6,657 nucleotides of DNA from Clostridia bacterium (GTDB lineage: Bacteria > Aerophobota > Aerophobia > Aerophobales > AE-B3A): the NCBI GenBank assembly GCA_009618505.1, contig WJOQ01000326.1, positions 1 to 6,657 of the forward strand, in the 5' to 3' direction. The notes beneath the pieces are model-generated. The model was given only the letters and a program-made list of their open reading frames with translations, did no database searches and had not been told where the DNA came from. Positions 5,246-6,657 of the stretch are shown in pieces (the stretch's first letter is position 1; every line of letters starts with the position of its first letter). The translations under genes were made by a program, and so were the position numbers.

Positions 5246-5944
5246 ATGGAAACAGTCAGGTTAAAAGTAAAGCTCAGGGATAAAACAGGCAAGGAATATG
5301 CTCGTAAGTTAAGAAAAGAGGGGGGTTTGCCGGCTATTCTCTATGGTCCTCATCTTAAGATAAGTCTGCCTTTAGAGATAGAGCAGGAGAATTTGCGTGA
5401 ATTTGTCTCTCGTTTGTCTAAAGGAGAAACGGTTATTACTCTGGATATAATCAATCAGAAAAAGAATAAAGAGAGGGAAGTTATCGTCAAAGATGTTCAA
5501 AGAGATTGGTTGAAGGGGGGCCTTCAGCACATTGATTTTTATGAGATTACTCGAGGAGAAGAGGTGTCTACTGCAGTGCCTTTATCCTTTATAGGCAAAG
5601 CTGAAGGAGAGAAAGAAGGAGGTGTGGTAGAGCATCTCTTAAGAGAGGTGAAGATCGAATGTCTTCCCAGGAGTATTCCTCTTAATATAGAGGTAGATGT
5701 AAGTTCTCTAGACATAGGTGATTTTGTGGATATAAAAGATTTAGCTATACCTTCCGGGGTGAAGGTTGTTAATAATCCTGAGGAAAGGGTGGTTACAGTG
5801 CTTCATCCTACCAGGATTGAAGAAGAGGTTGAGGAAGAAGAAGAAGTGGAAGAAGAGGTTGAGGTAATAGGCAAGAAGGAAAGAGAGGGAGAGGAAGCTT
5901 CTGAGGAAGTACAGGAAAAGACACCAGAGAAAAGTAAGGAATGA
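5246..5944 (+). CDS. rplY: 50S ribosomal protein L25, long CTC (general stress protein) form
   Basis: A 232-residue protein that binds 5S rRNA. The N-terminal L25 domain (about 1-98) shows KLRKEGGLPAILYGP (21-35), EVIVKDVQRDW and HIDFYEI. The C-terminal TL5/CTC domain (about 104-188) includes VPLSFIGKAEGEKEGGVVEHL and SLDIGDFVDIKDL, as in bacterial long forms; the short E. coli L25 lacks it. The last 43 residues or so are a low-complexity acidic tail (EEEVEEEEEVEEEVEV onward). I use ATG 5246 rather than GTG 5228 because METVRLKVKLR is the usual start of the domain and GAGGGGG (5230-5236) sits 9 nt upstream. Its place between prs and pth is the common bacterial arrangement for ctc. Its stop overlaps the pth start by 4 nt (ATGA), implying coupled translation. 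Confidence 0.95.
   Translation: METVRLKVKLRDKTGKEYARKLRKEGGLPAILYGPHLKISLPLEIEQENLREFVSRLSKGETVITLDIINQKKNKEREVIVKDVQRDWLKGGLQHIDFYEITRGEEVSTAVPLSFIGKAEGEKEGGVVEHLLREVKIECLPRSIPLNIEVDVSSLDIGDFVDIKDLAIPSGVKVVNNPEERVVTVLHPTRIEEEVEEEEEVEEEVEVIGKKEREGEEASEEVQEKTPEKSKE
5819..5864 (+). repeat. Direct repeat in the acidic tail of L25
   Basis: GAAGAAGAGGTTGAGG occurs at 5819-5834 and again at 5849-5864, exactly 30 nt (10 codons) apart. It encodes repeated EEEVE blocks. The spacing in whole codons keeps the frame and suggests that the glutamate tail grew by duplication or slippage in purine-rich DNA. Confidence 0.8.
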
Positions 5945-6498
5945 GAGTGATCTTTGGACTGGGTAATCCCGGAAAGGATTATGAGCAGAGTCGGCATAAT
6001 ATAGGGTTTCGTGTTATAGACAGACTTTCCCAAGAGCACAGAATTGAACTAGATAAACATTCATGTCAGGCCTGGATAGGAGAAGGTGAGATAGGTAAGG
6101 AAGAGGTTTTATTAGTTAAACCTCTTACTTTCGTCAATGTAGCAGGTGTTTCCCTTCTTCAGCTCAAACAGAAACATAAAACAAGTTTAGAAGATATAAT
6201 GGTGATAAGCGACGATGTGGATTTAGAATTAGGTAAGCTTAGATTGGCTCGCAAAGGAGGAGACGGAGGGCACAAAGGGTTAAAGTCTATTATTGAGTTC
6301 CTGGGGACAGAGGAATTTCTCCGTCTGAGGATTGGCATTGACAGACCCGAGGACAAAATAGAATTGAAGGAATACGTCCTGGGAGAATTTACCTTTAGAG
6401 AAAAGAAGGTAATTGAAGAGGCAATAAATAGAGCCAGTCAAGCAGTGGAGATGGTGATAAGGCAAGGCATAGACGAGACCATGAAACAGTATAATTAA
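5941..6498 (+). CDS. pth: Peptidyl-tRNA hydrolase (bacterial Pth family)
   Basis: A 185-residue cytoplasmic esterase that frees tRNA from peptidyl-tRNA dropped by stalled ribosomes. Length is near the family norm. Motifs are GLGNPGKDY (6-14) with Asn9, RHNIGF with catalytic His19, KPLTFVNVAG (60-69) with Asn66, DDVDL with Asp92 (E. coli Asp93), and GGHKGLKSI (109-117), then LRIGIDRP. Three positions differ from the E. coli-type pattern: Val65 where Met67 is usual, Lys112 where Asn114 is usual, and Ser90 before the DD pair. The catalytic His and Asp remain, so activity is expected. The ATG overlaps the rplY stop (ATGA). The stop is followed after 15 nt by the hppA start, so the gene is mid-operon. 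Confidence 0.97.
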   Translation: MRVIFGLGNPGKDYEQSRHNIGFRVIDRLSQEHRIELDKHSCQAWIGEGEIGKEEVLLVKPLTFVNVAGVSLLQLKQKHKTSLEDIMVISDDVDLELGKLRLARKGGDGGHKGLKSIIEFLGTEEFLRLRIGIDRPEDKIELKEYVLGEFTFREKKVIEEAINRASQAVEMVIRQGIDETMKQYN

Positions 6499-6513
6499 AA
6501 GGAGAAAAAGCTT

Positions 6514-6657
6514 ATGTGGCAGGTTTTTATCCCGGCAGGAGCAGCAGCGATAGGACTAATCGCAGTAGGTTTTCTGATAAAGGGTATTCTAAAGGCAAGT
6601 TCGGGGAATAAACTAATGACGGACATTTCCCGGACCATTCAGCAAGGAGCAAAAGCT
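6514..6657 (+). CDS. hppA: Membrane-bound ion-pumping pyrophosphatase (HppA), 3' partial
   Basis: Only the first 48 codons are in the window; the frame is open to the last base. The start ATG follows AAAAGGAG (6497-6504) with 9 nt spacing, which overlaps the pth stop codon. The sequence has one N-terminal transmembrane helix (about residues 4-24) and then MTDISRTIQQGAKA, matching the conserved N-terminal pattern of membrane pyrophosphatases (I-x-x-x-I-x-x-GA-x-A before YL-x-RQ). The full protein would be about 650-800 residues with about 16 helices, coupling PPi hydrolysis to H+ and/or Na+ export. The residues that separate K+-dependent Na+ pumps from K+-independent H+ pumps lie outside the window, so ion specificity cannot be called. 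Identification rests on a short segment but the pattern is distinctive. Confidence 0.85.
   Translation, partial: MWQVFIPAGAAAIGLIAVGFLIKGILKASSGNKLMTDISRTIQQGAKA

Noticed and set aside
5803..6039. Minus-strand open frame with Ser/Thr-rich protein
   Set aside because: The Ser-rich stretch is simply the antisense of the GAA/GAG-rich tail of L25.

Overview
This window comes from a low-GC bacterium, most likely an anaerobic and probably uncultivated lineage. The gene set is bacterial (prs, CTC-type L25, pth), the membrane complex is of the Mrp/membrane-bound-hydrogenase type, and an ion-pumping pyrophosphatase follows. Phylum cannot be fixed by eye; candidate phyla with repeat-rich intergenic spacers are a guess only. 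All genes are on the + strand.

Region 1 (1-4030) is an eight-gene cluster for an Mrp-type Na+/H+ antiporter module: E (partial at the left edge), F, G, an MbhD-like and an MbhE-like small protein, then B, C and D. This is the same order as mbhA to mbhH in archaeal membrane-bound hydrogenases. Canonical Mrp operons have one large MrpA. Here only the MrpA C-terminal segments are present, as two separate small proteins, and no NuoL-like MrpA core or hydrogenase/oxidoreductase subunit is seen. Genes E to MbhE are packed with 4-nt stop/start overlaps or a 1-nt gap. B and C are preceded by 65- and 180-nt spacers filled with short period-7 repeats.

Region 2 (4031-6657) starts with a near-consensus sigma-70 promoter (TTGACA, 17 bp, TATACT) just after mnhD. 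It drives a housekeeping operon: prs (PRPP synthetase), rplY/ctc (L25 with an acidic tail), pth (peptidyl-tRNA hydrolase, overlapping rplY by 4 nt) and the first 48 codons of hppA (membrane pyrophosphatase). The prs-ctc-pth order is common in bacteria; hppA behind it is less expected. The Mrp-type module and HppA both handle H+/Na+ across the membrane, so the two halves share a bioenergetic theme, but nothing shows that they are co-regulated.

The most unusual feature is the intergenic DNA. Every spacer of 65 nt or more contains arrays of degenerate heptanucleotide units. There are at least four unit types (TGAACWA, CGAGCAT, CGTATAT-like, TAYAGCG). The TGAACWA arrays end 2-5 nt before the ribosome binding sites of mnhB, mnhC and prs. 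A separate palindromic element upstream of rplY appears to supply that gene's ribosome binding site. No RNA genes, CRISPR arrays, transposases or minus-strand genes were found.
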